From contig CAMTDV010000030.1 of NCBI GenBank assembly GCA_947069175.1, positions 92,933,916 through 92,997,915 of the forward strand: a DNA stretch of 64,000 nt, read 5' to 3'. The notes beneath the pieces are model-generated. The model saw only the letters and a program-made list of their open reading frames with translations, ran no database searches and was not told where the DNA came from. The position numbers were made by a program, and so were the translations under genes. Origin of the DNA: Scalesia atractyloides. Lineage: Eukaryota; Streptophyta; Magnoliopsida; Asterales; Asteraceae. Below are positions 18,653-31,460 of this stretch, in pieces. Each line of letters opens with the position of its first letter. The stretch's first letter is position 1.

Positions 18653-21540
18653 CATATATCTAACGAATTGATGCTAACCGGAAAAAAAAACACATAATTA
18701 ATACAATGTTAACAACAGAACATGAAATTAACGAAAGAAAATCATACCTTTTATTAAGATTGAAGAGTCGGAGTGAAAGAATCATGTATTATATAAATCG
18801 AGTTTTAATGATTAGAATTTAACCAAAAAAACAAAAGATTAATAAATTCGATTAACATATAAAAGTAAATAAACACCAAAAGAATCAATATATCTTAGAT
18901 TAAAATTGTAGATTCACTGTGAACATCAACCACGTCACACATGCATTGATAAATAGGATTTACAAAGCAATAACAAAAACAAAATCAAAGCAAACATCAG
19001 TATCTTTGTCTACCTAATAGAATTCACAAAGGTTACGCTTAACTTCACCAGAGAAAATGATGATTTCTTATTACTTTGAATAACATTATATTTGGGCGTT
19101 AAATTGTCTTCCGTATAAGACACAACATCCTACAAACAAATACATAAACATAGTTTTAAAAACTGGTAATAAAAACTATAAAAAACATTTGATATAACCT
19201 TAGAAAATTCAGGAGAATAGACTGAAATTCCGACATAAGAACACCAAATGATTCTGATTTTTTGGTGAGAATCCCTCCAGAATTCAACACCTACAATATA
19301 TGAGTAAAATGTAAATATATAAGATAATGAAATAGTTTTAATGATTTGATTAAAAATAACATATTGAAATACATAATTGAGGATAGAGAAGTTAAATTCA
19401 AATTTGAAATCAATTAATTATATATTTTGTTAAAAAGATTTTCATACCATACAAAATAAGAAATGCTTACCAAATTTAAATTTCTAAATTGTTCAATAAA
19501 AATATAAAATGAGTTTTCTATAAATTAATAACTTGATTAGTTATTAATCTATGTTGTAAAATTAAATGTTAGTAAAATAATAATTAGATTGGTCTTAAAT
19601 TAAGAAGTTAACGGATGATAATTACAAATTAAAGAATACCTGAAATTGATTAACAGATCCGCCATAAATAAATGTATTTATAAATTCAAATTTAAAAGAT
19701 ATACATAATTGAAAATGGTAATAATTTAGACAATGCTACCAAATTTAAATTTAAATTATTCAATAAAATAATCTATGCTTTAAAATTAAAACTTAGTAAA
19801 ATAATAACTTGATTGGCCTTAATTTGTTCCATAATTATATACCTCCATAATTAAATTTTCTATATTCGACAATAAACAGATAAAATAAGATCCGGTTATA
19901 AGGTTATTAAATTAGGAAGTTAATGAATAATAATTACAAATTAAATCTTCCGTAAATAAAGATATTTCAAATTTCAAATTTTAAAAATATACATAACTTA
20001 ATATGGTAATTATTTAATCAATGCAATAAATAAACAATAATTTTTTACAAAATAGAAAAATCTGTTATAACATACAATAATCTTTTACAAACATAGATAA
20101 AAATTTGAAAAATCTAAGACATAAACATTGTTATTGTTATTATTATAAAGCTTAAAAAATATAATTATTTACATATAGATAACAAAATATATATAATCCA
20201 AATAACAAATCTGTTTAGTACTAAATACTATCAAATAAAATCATGAAAAAATAGACTACATAAAATTTTATCAAATACCATTATCTTCAAATATGTTTTT
20301 AAAGTCAATACCAAAAACTTTAAATATTTCAAAAACTTGAGTCGATCTTGAACGTTAATATAACACATGAAAGAAAGAACATATACAAAATACATAAAAA
20401 GGATACCTGAATCGATGTTGAAGTTTTTGGTGATGAAGAGGATGCGGATGAAGTTTTTTGGTGATGAACAGGATGCGGATGAACATATATCTAAAGAAGT
20501 GAGGTTAACCGGAAAATTAAAAAAAAAACAGAACGAATACAATGTTAACAATAAAACATGATATTAGTGAAAGAAAACATTGGATCTCGATTTGTATTGC
20601 AAAACAATAAGAATATAACTTATCAATAGCTTCGATTAAAGATACACAATACATAAAAAATCAAATATAAATAACAGAGTTGGAAGTTTTGGTTACAGAT
20701 CTACAAAAAAAACATATGAAATAAGGTGGATTTGGTATTTTCCAAATCCGTTTGCAGACAATAAGTTTCCTATATGACCGAATAACATAAAGCAACCATA
20801 CTGTAGCATCGATTCAGTTGTTTTAGTTTTGATGTTGATCGATTACTGATATTAGGAAGAAGAAGATGATGAGCGATTTTCATTTTCGGAGAGAGAACAG
20901 AGATTGAAGATGAGAAGGGTAGGTGAGTTATAAGAGAAATAATTGAGATAAGGAATATATAGGATTCATTTTATAAGTGGGTTGCTCCAAGAACAATACA
21001 TCCGACCCGACAATAGTCGGATCCCACGTCCCACCATTTTTTTGTGTCTTCACAAGCTTTGAGAATGGGTTCCCCCCAAAAATCAACATATACCTACCTA
21101 ATAACATGCCACATGAGCAAAAATGCTTCACCATCAAATACCACATTGCCCAAATCATCTCATTTATTAATATATATAGATAACACAACTCCTTTTAACT
21201 ATAATAGATGTTAAATTAGATTATAGTAACTCACAAATGCAATCAAATTATGTCATGTGGAATGTTTTGAGCGTCAATTTATTTATATACTAAAAAACAA
21301 GTTCTAGCTACAATAACTTACATGTTATAGATCAGAAGGTACAAGGAAATAATGCATACGTAGGGTTCTAAATGGGGGTTTTGATTTGACAGGAAGGACA
21401 TGCTTGCCATTCTGGGTACATTTCGCCAAGTTGCAGAGTGGGAGGGGGAAATTGTAACTTCAATAGTCATGAACCAGACATGAGTCCTGGCTGTGTAATA
21501 ATTTTCTTCAATTTTATGCGTTACCATATTATAAATTAGC
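18653..21540. other. A+T-rich non-coding region
   Basis: No supported gene. A block of about 95 bases at 18656-18745 recurs at 20487-20583 (shared TATCTAA, GGTTAACCGG, ACAATGTTAACAA and AACATGA). This suggests old duplicated transposon DNA into which element B inserted. The remainder (18746-20486 and 20584-21540) shows only scattered A+T-rich sequence. Confidence 0.6.
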
Positions 21541-21559
21541 AACTTGTTCTTGCATTGTA

Positions 21560-24353
21560 GTGTTATATCCCAAGCTTTGGGGTTTTTTCAAAAAAAACTT
21601 TGATTTTTGACTTTTAACCTACACATTTTCATATTTTGTATTTTAATCCCTTTTTATTTTTTTACTTTAAACACAAAATTTTTCATCTTTTATAATTTTG
21701 ACCCAACACTTTATGATTTACAACTTTGGTCCCCCATACTTTTTATCTTTCGCAAGTTTTTCGTTTTACGTTTCGTTCTAAATTTTGCAAGTTAACACGT
21801 CCTAGCGTACATGTGAGGTTCAATGTTTTTGCTCTATTTTTTCCCAGTTGACAGGCCCGTCGAAACGTGTCCATTTTCCCCTTTTGACAAGTTCGCCGCA
21901 ACGCACGTGTCCTCGATTGACTAAGTTATTATTTTCTACGTTTTACGTTTCTGGTTAACACATTGTAACGGGTGTGCGTTGTTAAACAATTTGAAGTTTG
22001 CTTTTCGTTTGGTGTAATTTTTCCATTTTATCAATTTTATTTTTACGAGTTTTTCCGATGTTAAGAGTCGATGTCGGGTGACATTGGTGCTACTTGGCAC
22101 GGTTTTACGAACATTTTTTACCTATTAATTTTTTTACTGATATTTTTGTTTCGGTTTACCACTATACTTCCTTTATTTAAAAAACTATTTTTAGGTGCAT
22201 ATTTTATGTATGGGTAGGTATAAATATGATTTGTTCTACATTTCAACGTAAACGTTTTTTTATAAACGACTCAGGTCAAATATAATACGTTTTCGTTTAA
22301 AGAAACCATGTTTACGTGCATTATTTTTATGTACCGGTTCGGTATATATTCAAGTTATTCTACGTTTTGACGTAAACGTTTTTGGGAAATGATTCAGGTC
22401 AAATATAATATGTTTTCGTGTTTACTTTATGTATGTTTCGTAAAGTTTGTTTCAAACCGAGTGGAGTCAAATTCAGGTTTCTTTTTTCCTCTTTTCTTGA
22501 AAGCTCTAATTAATCCCTTTCGATTACATGTGTCAAATTTTCCTTCATACTTGGTTGGGTCACATATAATACGTTATGATTGTTCGATATGAATTTGATT
22601 TACTTTACGTTTGATCCAATCACAATGCTTATACAGGTTACATCGAGTTCAACTGGATACGTCAAAATGTATGTTTTTATATTGTTAATGCATCATATAA
22701 CGTTTGGACTAATCTATTCAATGTTTACGATGTACCACGCCGCAACGCGGGCAGGTCTCAGTCCTAGTTATAAATCAATTCAAAGTAGAGATCATATCCA
22801 ACTTTCTTCTTTTTCTCTTTTCCATTCACCATTAAAATACAAACCTTTAAAAGAAGAAACGTACATTTATATTCATATTCACATATTAATATGTATTGTT
22901 TCTATCACGACCAAATTTTGTTGCATTAATAGTTTTAAGAATGTCTTCGATATTCCGTCATCTTACAATGATATTAATAATTTTAAAGTTGATGATATAT
23001 AAATCAATTAAAAAGCTTCCAAAGTTTAATAATACTGGTTAATTTAGTAGGGATTACAAATCAAGTGTTGTTTTTGATTAATTATTAGTGTTTTTTTCAA
23101 ATCTTTTATGTTGGGTTTTTCTTTCGGTTGATATAGCGATTACCGCTATGCACCGTAAAAAAAGTGAAATGCTGAATTCACGTCTCGCGAAGCTTAAGGG
23201 AGTTTTACTACTTATGTATATTTATAGAAAGTGACGATGAACGCTACTTTAAGATTTTTTTCAATATTGTCCTTTTTCTAATTTCATTATCTTATGGTTT
23301 TATTAATTTAATTGATTTTAAACATATTTATTTTCTCATATAACTTTTCAGATACAATCAAAGCATCTGTTATCAAACTGGAGACCATAAAAAGGAATCC
23401 ATATTGGTGCCGATGTTGTTCAGTTTAGTTCGGTACGATATGGTAGCAACACGGTGTCAGTTTATCGAAAGTAAAAACAATAAAAATAGATATTGGTACC
23501 GATACAGATGTTGTTCAATCGGTTTCGATTCGTTTGGTACAATATCTGTTTTCAAAAAACATGTAGGTCAAGATTTCGATCTTGAACAATGTATTTCTTG
23601 TTGTAAATGTGTAAACAAGTGCGGGATCCAAGTAAACACACCAAACCAAAGTAATATAAAATAAATACACTATAAGATGTACTCAAATGTTTCCGTATAT
23701 TGATTCGATAGAGGTTCGACACAAGATTTACAATGAATGCTCTCAGCTCTCTGTTCTTAGGGTGTTTGGTTTTCCAAAAGACTACTGTTGGTATTTATAC
23801 TAACATACCAGCAGCTTCAAACGATACCAACACTAACCAAACGACACATCCATGTCATTTGGTCTATAACTAAAACGTCACCTTGATGTTGTTTGGTAAA
23901 ACCAAACGACATACCGGAATAGTTGTCATTTGCAACTTCCAAACAACACCCCATGTTCTTTGGAAAGTGCATGTCGTTTACAGTTTGGGTTGGCCAAGTC
24001 AAACGGCAAGAGGATTTCGTTTGAATTTGCTCAACCCTACACAAATTAAACAAAGTCAACGTCGAATGTTTATATGAAGACCGAAACGAATACATATCAA
24101 TAAAATACAAGCTTCAGACATAAAATGCATCAACAAAAATATAACGCAATGTTGATATAAAATAAATATAGAATGCAAACGAATAGAACCGATATCAACT
24201 AAACAACATCGGTACCGGTATCAAAATTCGTTTTTATCGTTTTTGATCCATGTAATGTTTTCTCGCTTTATTACTATAGAGAGTGTCGGTCCCGTAACAA
24301 ACCGAACTAATACCGGTTAAATTCCCTTACATGAAGCGTGAGGGAATCTCTCT
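21560..24353 (+). mobile_element. Helitron-like element (non-autonomous), tentative
   Basis: The right end has a hairpin (TTCCCTTAC paired with GTGAGGGAA, from about 24324) followed by a short spacer and CTAGT, the CTRR-type 3' end of Helitrons. Upstream are CGGTACCGG-rich blocks and the phrase TTTCGTTCTAAATTTTGC. These are shared with a second copy ending near 29856. No Rep/helicase frame is seen. The 5' end is not firmly placed. Confidence 0.4.
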
Positions 24354-24940
24354 AGTTTATATAGTTTTTAAGTTCATTTATCTTGTTGATAAATTTTAAA
24401 AAATTCATTATAAAACTAGACCAATCTCTGTACGATTTACCAAAAAATCACATATTCTCATTTTCTTAAAATCTTTCACATCTTATATATTTTCCATCTT
24501 GAATGGTTACAATTTAATTAATTACTGACTATTTTGTCTTATTGTATTTTTCTTTGAATATTTATTTATCGTACATTTTTATTGAAGTTTGACTACCTAA
24601 CTATTATTTTAGAGTTTCCATTTAAACAAGTTTGGTTAACCGACTGTGCGACACACGCATGTTAGAAATTCACTTCAGTTGGTTCTCAGCTGAGAGAGGG
24701 TAGCGCAAGACATTTATATACAGTTAATAGGTAGGTAAGTAAGCCCACTCAACAATACTATAAATATGTTAGGTATTTCTTTTATTACAACATTTATGTA
24801 ATTTTAAGTTAGGTATTCTTTTACTACAACATTTACATTTATGTAATCTATCTTGTTGATAAATTTTAAAAAATGTAAAAGTAAAGTAGACCGGTCCCTG
24901 CAACAGAAAAGGAAAGATCAAACTAAAGAATCATAAAACT

Positions 24941-25557
24941 AGAGGGTATGAGAAGGGTCATTCTTAAGGGGATGAGTCGCCACGTAGGATGCCACATCCC
25001 CATCCTTTAAAGGATGGCCTTCCTAGCAAAATGAGTGGGTGAAGAGATGGGCATATCCCACTTTAATATTAAATTAATTTTTAGTTTTTATTAATTTAGT
25101 TTTATAAAAACACTACATATATTAAATAAAAATAAAACATGAACAAGATATTAAAAAATTACATAAAATAAAATAAAAATTATAAATCCTAAAAATAAAA
25201 AATACGATGCCTAAAAATAAAAATTACGATTCCTAAAAATAAAACTACGAGGTCCACCTTTTAACGTCCTCATTCATGTTATTTTTTATAAAAAAGAGAA
25301 GATTTTTAAAGTTGAGAAGAGTGGGTGGATTTTGAGTGAATGTGGTATAAAAATGGGAGGTTTTTTGGTATTTAAAGTAAAAAAACAATTTTTTTAATAA
25401 AGAGCGGTTGCCCAACGGCATTATTTTGAAAATTGTGCAAATGTGGAGCGGCAAGGGCGGCATTTGGGTGCCGGGTGTGACCGTGCCGGGGCTAGCGGGC
25501 GGTGTGTGGGGTGCGGCGCCGCTCCTGGCCGGCCCTATGCCGACCCCCATACCCTCT
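24941..25557. mobile_element. Inverted-repeat element (MITE-like), 617 bases
   Basis: AGAGGGTATG at 24941 and CATACCCTCT at 25557 form a perfect 10-base terminal inverted repeat. The body carries GGATG-rich segments (ATCCTTTAAAGGATGG palindrome) and a G+C-rich right arm at 25440-25550. The style resembles PIF/Harbinger derivatives, but a clear target duplication was not found. Confidence 0.5.
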
Positions 25558-25684
25558 GGTCTAACAATTTAGGGTGTGGAGGAGCTCATCCTTTGAGGAT
25601 GGCCCTTCACGTCACCCGTCACGTCTCCAAGGATGGATCAAGAGTGTGGAGGATGAGCTTTCTCCCTTTTGCAAGGAAAATATG

Positions 25685-25685
<1 letters not shown>

Positions 25686-25717
<32 letters not shown>
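25686..25717. repeat. (TA)n microsatellite
   Basis: About fifteen TA units. Confidence 0.95.
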
Positions 25718-25720
<3 letters not shown>

Positions 25721-25814
25721 GTAAAATTAATTTAAACTCTAAAATTAATATTAATTCTAGCATTACATTAAAAAACAACCTAAACTTGACCAAAAAAACT
25801 TAATTAAAAAACTA

Positions 25815-26930
25815 CTAGTATTCATTTGGCATGTCGCCGTTGAGTTCGTTTTGTGCGTTGTTCCACATGTATTCCACCAAGTCCGTTTGAAGGTTTTGAT
25901 GTGTGTACTTGTTACGTAAGGAGAACCCGTTTAAATCTTGTTGTTCTACACATACCGGAACAGAATTCCCGTTAGGCGCATTTTTGTCGTACTCGCAAAA
26001 CGCTCTACCTTCGTCTTCGATATCACGTTATGCAGCAAGATACAAGTATACATACAGTATCGCAACTTCTTTGGTGTAAAAGCACGTGCTGGCTGTTCAA
26101 GGATATGCCATTTTTTGTGGAAGCCCAAAACACCGTTCAATTTCTTTTCTCGCAGCCTCTTGAAACTTGGCAAATTTCTTTCTATTATCGTATGTCGTGT
26201 GCAGAATAGTTTTGACGATTGTAGAGTAGGTTGGGTATATTGCATCAGCAAGATAGTAACCGCGCCTGTGTTCCACCCCCGAAATCGTAAACTTTGTGTC
26301 TGGACCAGTTCCTGTATAACATCGTTAAAGATCTCTGATTGGTAGATGACGTTAAGGTCGTTAAGCGAACGAGGAAGACTGAAAAAAGTATGCCAAATCC
26401 ACAGATCTTGTGACGCAACAGCCACTAATATTATAGTTGGATGTGCATGATCGCCTCGCGTAAATTGACCTCGCCATGCAATAGGGCAGTTCTGCCACGG
26501 CCAATGCATGCAATCAATGCTCTCGAGCATTCCAGGAAATCCATGTCTTTCTTCGTGTGTTTGATATAACTTTTGGACATCATTTGCGTTTGGTTTCTGC
26601 AGATATTTCTTGCTATACAGCTTCACCACCCATTAGCAAAACTTGTACAAACATTCTTGTGAAGTTCTTTCGAACATCCTTAAATACTCGTCCAACGAAT
26701 CGGGTGCCGTCCCATATGCCAGTTGGCGAATGGCCGCTGTGCATTTTCGTAAAGTCGCGAATCCCTTTTTGCCTCTAGCGTCGTATCGTAATGTAAAAAA
26801 ACGGATCAGATCGCGACAAGTCATCTACTATGCATAACAGTCGACAACTCATTCGGAACCCAAGTCTAAACATCGCGGCCGTGTACAGGGGTTCATCGGC
26901 AAATAATCGACCACTAATCTATTATGGACA
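25815..26930 (-). pseudogene. PIF/Harbinger transposase pseudogene
   Basis: This was a DDE transposase of the plant PIF/Harbinger family. Read on the minus strand: an N-terminal segment (LFADEPLYTAAMFRLGFRM), a helical segment (KCTAAIRQLAYGTAPDSLDEYL), the core start (ERHGFPGMLESIDCMHW, with the first catalytic Asp), GQFTRGDHAHPTIILVAVAS, then DLWIWHTFF. A C-terminal part (KKWHILEQPARAFTPKKLRYC) ends at TAG 25815-25817. Frame changes occur near 26820, 26630, the middle of the core and 25960. The block that should hold the second Asp is out of frame. No intact TIRs were assigned. Confidence 0.85.
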
Positions 26931-27380
26931 CCTACACGTGAAAAATAACAAAAATAATATAACCTTCTCGGTGTAGGTTTATGGCGGCCTGTCTAGTTCG
27001 CAGTTGTGAAATGGGCGATAAATGGTATACATTTATAAAGAAAATTATTTTTTAAGATATGAGCTGTTATATAAACGGCTACATTTTTTATTTTGTAGCC
27101 CGGCTTTGGCGTTGACATGAAGACTGAGAGGACAGGGACGGACCTAGGGGTGACCTAGGGGGTGGTATGTAGGCACGACGCAGCACCAAGCCGTCCCAAA
27201 AGTCCCCCACACCTCATAGTGTAACATGGCGCTCCAATTAATGCATCAGAGCATTGGAAGTTGGTTTCTCATCTCGCGCATTTTCATTTACCTCAAATTA
27301 ACAGATTCCTAAATTTAAGTCTCATTTTTTTTTTCTAAAACGTTCTACATTCTCTAATTTGAATGGTTACAATCTTAAGT

Positions 27381-27481
27381 TTTTCTTTTATTTTTTTAAG
27401 GCAATGCTGATTTTATTCCACTGAAACGAAAGATCCGTAGCGAGACACTACCGATCCGATTACAAGGAAAAAAAAAGCATG
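27381..27481 (-). mobile_element. Short 5'-truncated retroposon with 11-base target duplication
   Basis: CAATCTTAAGT at 27370-27380 is repeated exactly at 27482-27492. The 101-base insert has a T-rich left edge (A-rich 3' tail on the minus strand) and contains TGGAATAAAATCAGCATTGCC on the minus strand. This is the pattern of target-primed reverse transcription of a LINE tail or similar. Confidence 0.65.
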
Positions 27482-28461
27482 CAATCTTAAGTACTGACTA
27501 TGTTGTCTTATTATATTTTTTTCGAAAATTGATTTGTAGTAAATTTTTATTGACGTTTGCCTTCCTGATTATTATTTTTAGGTTTCGATTAGGTTGGGTT
27601 AACCAAGCGTGTCACGGATGTTAGAAAAAAAGTCATTAATGAACACAAACAATTGCCATTATAAAGTTCAGATTGTGTGCAATACCGGGAGTGAAATTTG
27701 GTCTAGAAACTACAATCGCAGGTCCAAAACAAAAGAAAAAGATGTGGAAAGAAAATAAAGCTTCTAATCTCAGGGCAAAAGTGGCAAATTAAATCTTTTA
27801 CGCTTGTGTTTGATGGTGTTTTACCATATAAACAGAGGATTTTTTTTTAAATAACTTTTCACTTCTATATCAAAACTTTTCATCTTTTCCATTTTAACAC
27901 CTTCGAATTATTTTCCTTTTAACCCAAAGTTCTTCATCTTTGTAATTTAACCCAACAATTTTTTTATTTTCAAATTTAGTCACACATACTTTTCATCTTT
28001 CGTAAGTTTTCGTTCTACGTTTCGTTCTAAATTTTGCGAATTAATATGTCGCAACATGCGTGTTGGATTCAACGTTTATTCGTCTTTTTTTTCTCGTTTG
28101 ACAAGCCCATTGCAACGCGTCTATTTTCCCCCATTTGTCAGGTTCATCGTAACACGCAGGTCCTAGATCAATTTAGTTATTATTTTCTACATTTTACGTG
28201 TGTATAATTACTTCGTATTAACACGCCGCAACGAGCTTGCGTGGTTCAACGATATTTGTTTTTAATATTATTTTTTCAGGAGTTTGTGGTTTAAAATAGT
28301 AAAAATGAATAAATAATAACATTTATTTTATTATATTAGTATTTACTGAATAAAAAAAACATTTATTAAATTGTTTTTTTTTACTTTTAGCGATGACATG
28401 CCATCATTATCGAGTTGTGACACACACACACGTATGTGTATATATATATGTGTGTGTGCAT

Positions 28462-28835
28462 GGGTTAAAATGAGAACCACTCGAGTTGTGAGAACCGTGA
28501 GAACTAGGCCATCCAAAAGTTTTTCCGAATTTTTTTCCTCAAAAGTCATTAAAAAGTCACTTGTTTTGGCAAAGATAAAAAAATAAAAAAATGTCGCATA
28601 CCCACATTTACATGACGCGTAAAAAATATTTATTTCGTGCAAAATTTACGCCAAGGCGTAAAAAAACTTGCATCAGTCAAAACTACCGCCTCAACAGTTT
28701 TTTTACTTTGTTTACAGATATGTTTATAATGTTTTCATCTACGTTTGTGCAAACAAGTTTTGGCTCAACTCGTCCCCGATCAAAAAGTTCTCACGGCTCT
28801 CGCAACTCGTGATGGTTCTCGTTTGAATCGAGCCC
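28462..28835. mobile_element. MITE with about 40-base imperfect TIRs
   Basis: GAGAACCACTCGAGTTGTGA near the left end pairs with the inverted TCACGAGTTGCGAGAGCC region near 28795-28820. Flanks are TG/TA-rich simple sequence. No coding capacity. Confidence 0.65.
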
Positions 28836-28853
28836 TATATATATATATATATA

Positions 28854-29210
28854 GGGTTAGGGTAAAATGAAACTCATACGAGTTGTGAGAACTTAGAGAA
28901 CTCGCCTTACGAAAGGTTTTTCAAAATTTTTTTTACCAAAAATCCTAAAAAAAAATCAACTTTTTCAAAAATAAAAACAAATTTAAAAAAACCTTGTTTT
29001 TTTTTCTTTTACGGCAGCCGTAAATGCTGTAAAAGGTGATGTCATGCTTATGTCATCATCTTTTTACAGCCACTGTAAGAGGCCGAAAAACGCCACTTCG
29101 AATTTTTTTTACGGCAGTGTTTTCTAACATTTTAATCTAGAGGTGTGAAAAAAATGGGATCGAAACTCGTGCGAAAAGGTCGAGTTCTCTAAGTTCTCAC
29201 AACTTGGAGA
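28854..29210. mobile_element. MITE with 24-base perfect inner inverted repeat
   Basis: The stretch at 28881-28904 (starting AGTTGTGAGAACTTAGAGAA) is the exact inverse of 29181-29204. It belongs to the same family as the preceding MITE and is separated from it by a TA tract. Confidence 0.7.
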
Positions 29211-30032
29211 TATATATTTACCAATTACTAACGTATGTTTGCCCTGCCCAAATAGATTTCATGTATTTCTACTTTAGCCACCAACTTTCTTGCATTCACA
29301 GTTGGGCCTACGATTTGGTTTTGAAGGCAGGTTCCATGTGCTCAGTTGTTATCTTTTAGTATTATTATATGTTTGACAAAATAACACAATATTTTAATAA
29401 AGGATAGTGGTGGGAAGCGATTACTTCTCGCTAAGGATGAAAAATTGCAACAAATTCATATTTTTATAATCAATTTGTGCATAAACAATTACATTTTTTG
29501 CAAGCATTTGTATATAACTTTTTTTTCTTTGATATATCGCTTTAAATTATTTTTAAAAATAAAGTTGTATACCATATAAAGTATTTTCTTTTGTATCATA
29601 ACCTATACGATTGTTGTACCGGTACCGTGACGAATTAAGCCGATTTTGTCCGAACAATATCGGCACCGGTATAATCACAACCGCTACCGGTATTCATTTT
29701 TACGATTTTCGATCGATATATAAAACACGTGTAGATATTTGACTTTAATTTTTAAGCTCTCTTTCTTTCAGGTGTTATCGCGAGTGTCGATGCCCTTATG
29801 ATCCAAACCGATATCGACTGAATTCCCGCCGTGTAGCATGGAGGATTCCACTAGTTTATATGAAAGCTTATGATATATTACTTTACACTTGAGTGATTTA
29901 TAGAAGTATTTGAAAACATTAAACACCCATGTTAAAAATGATAGTAATTAAGCCTAAACTAGTAGTGCCTAAGGTTAGGTCTTCTAGCAAATCATATTTG
30001 AATGATAACATTGAACTAAAAGAAATACATAC
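29211..30032. other. Non-coding region
   Basis: No gene seen. It contains the right half of the Helitron-like copy, with CGGTACC/ACCGGT-rich phrases at 29610-29700. Confidence 0.5.
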
Positions 30033-30185
30033 TTGAAGGATGTCAGAACTAAAAACTAAAAAAATATATTTTATTACTAAATTTGTGAAGCATGCTTTTA
30101 TAACTAAGCATTTGAAGGATGTTAGAACTAAAAAAAATACATTTTATTACTGAATTTGTGAAGTATGCTTTTATAATTAAGTGTG
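30033..30185. repeat. Two-copy tandem duplication of about 79 bases
   Basis: GAAGGATGTCAGAACTAAAA and GAAGGATGTTAGAACTAAAA each begin a unit that includes ATTTGTGAAG and ATGCTTTTATAA. Confidence 0.8.
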
Positions 30186-30989
30186 TGTTAGTAGTCATGC
30201 CTAAAAAAGCTTTGTTTTTTTTACGGTTACTCAAGGATAGAGTCAATTAGTGTAAACTTATATTATGGGAATGCTCAAATTTACGCAAGCAAGTCATATA
30301 TTTCTTTGTATTTTCATTTTAGGTTATCCGATTTCCGCGTTACATCGGAAGAATTAAAATCTGGTAGACTTTATTATATATATAATTTATGAACTTCTTA
30401 GCTACGGTGATTTTTGTTATTTTGTAAAAAAAAAATTTCTATTTTTTGGGTTTTGTTTTTCTTTTTTAAGTTTCAATCGAACCTGGTGTTGTAGATGTAA
30501 CAAATGAATGGTCTAATACTGACCGAACAACATGAGTACCAGAATTGATATTCGTTTTTATTGTTCCGATCGATGTAAACACATCGCTGTATTTTTTTGG
30601 TCGAATCATGACTTTTTTTTTGTTTCTCTTTCGGTAAGTGTCGGTATCTTAATAAAACAAACCAATCTCAAACGAATTCATGTCATTAACATTATTTTTA
30701 CTATTGCATCTACGTTTCCATTAAAAATTAGGTCGTCCCACTGCAGAGCGCGAGTGTAACCCACTTATTGATGTAATAAAGGAGAAGATGCTTTGAAGAT
30801 TTATTTGGCACTCCTCTATGTGTATGCTATTGTGTTCCGTCAGGAAGCGCGGAGTTTATCGACTAGTTTTTAAATAAGAAGCGTAATAAAACTGGAGAGG
30901 TGGTCTTATTATTTTTTAGTAGCATGATGTTTAACTTTCACAGCCAAACTGTAATGACTTGCAGCTCATGAATCTAGAATTTTAAAAAG

Positions 30990-31460
30990 TTAAATAGTAA
31001 AACTATTTCACAAACCTTTTTGTTAAATAGTACATGGATAATAGCAAATTCCATGACAAAATCATGAAAAAAAAAATATTTAAAAGTTAATTAAAAAATA
31101 ACCAAAAACCATAGCAAAGTTTATATATTAACTAAATAAAATTGATAGCAAAATAGAGTAAAATATTGAAACTAAAATTGGTAGCAAAATAGAGTAAAAT
31201 ATTGAAACTAACATAGCAAGTGTATAACATTGTCCAAGCCAAATTAAGAAAGTAAATAAGTGGCCCCCAAGCAAAATAATTTAGGACGTACAACATTGAT
31301 ATGTGACAAAAGAAATAGTGATGAATTTACTAATATCTGTGATATCTTGAATAAGTAGTCTGCAATATAGATATTTCTCATTTTTAACTTCGAACATGGA
31401 TCTTATTTCCTACCTCATGGTGAACAATCATTTCACCTCCATCGACAATAGCCTATGTGG
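30990..31460. repeat. Dispersed repeat, copy 1
   Basis: It parallels 34110-34735 in the same order: ATAGCAAA-rich segment, TTAGGACGTACA, ATATCTGTGA, GAATAAGT and then GGATCTTATTTCCT with CTCATGGTGAACAAT. Divergence is substantial. No coding frame is shared, so it is treated as transposon-derived. Confidence 0.6.

Larger units (their letters stand above)
27840..29856 (+). mobile_element. Second Helitron-like copy, tentative and interrupted
   Basis: Its left part parallels 21600-21960 (TTTCGTTCTAAATTTTGC, CGCAACG-type phrases). Its right part has ACCGGTA-rich blocks and a degenerate hairpin before CCACTAGT. It contains the two inverted-repeat elements at 28462-29210. A further diverged end with CTAGT occurs near 30868. 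Confidence 0.35.

Noticed and set aside
21001..21060. Short inverted repeat (CCGAC...GTCGG) near 21000-21020 as a terminator
   Set aside because: Plant nuclear DNA with no adjacent gene; the hairpin is short and without context.
22389..23002. Two plus-strand frames of 67 and 140 residues in A+T-rich DNA
   Set aside because: Low-complexity hydrophobic composition, no recognisable domain, inside a Helitron-like repeat region.
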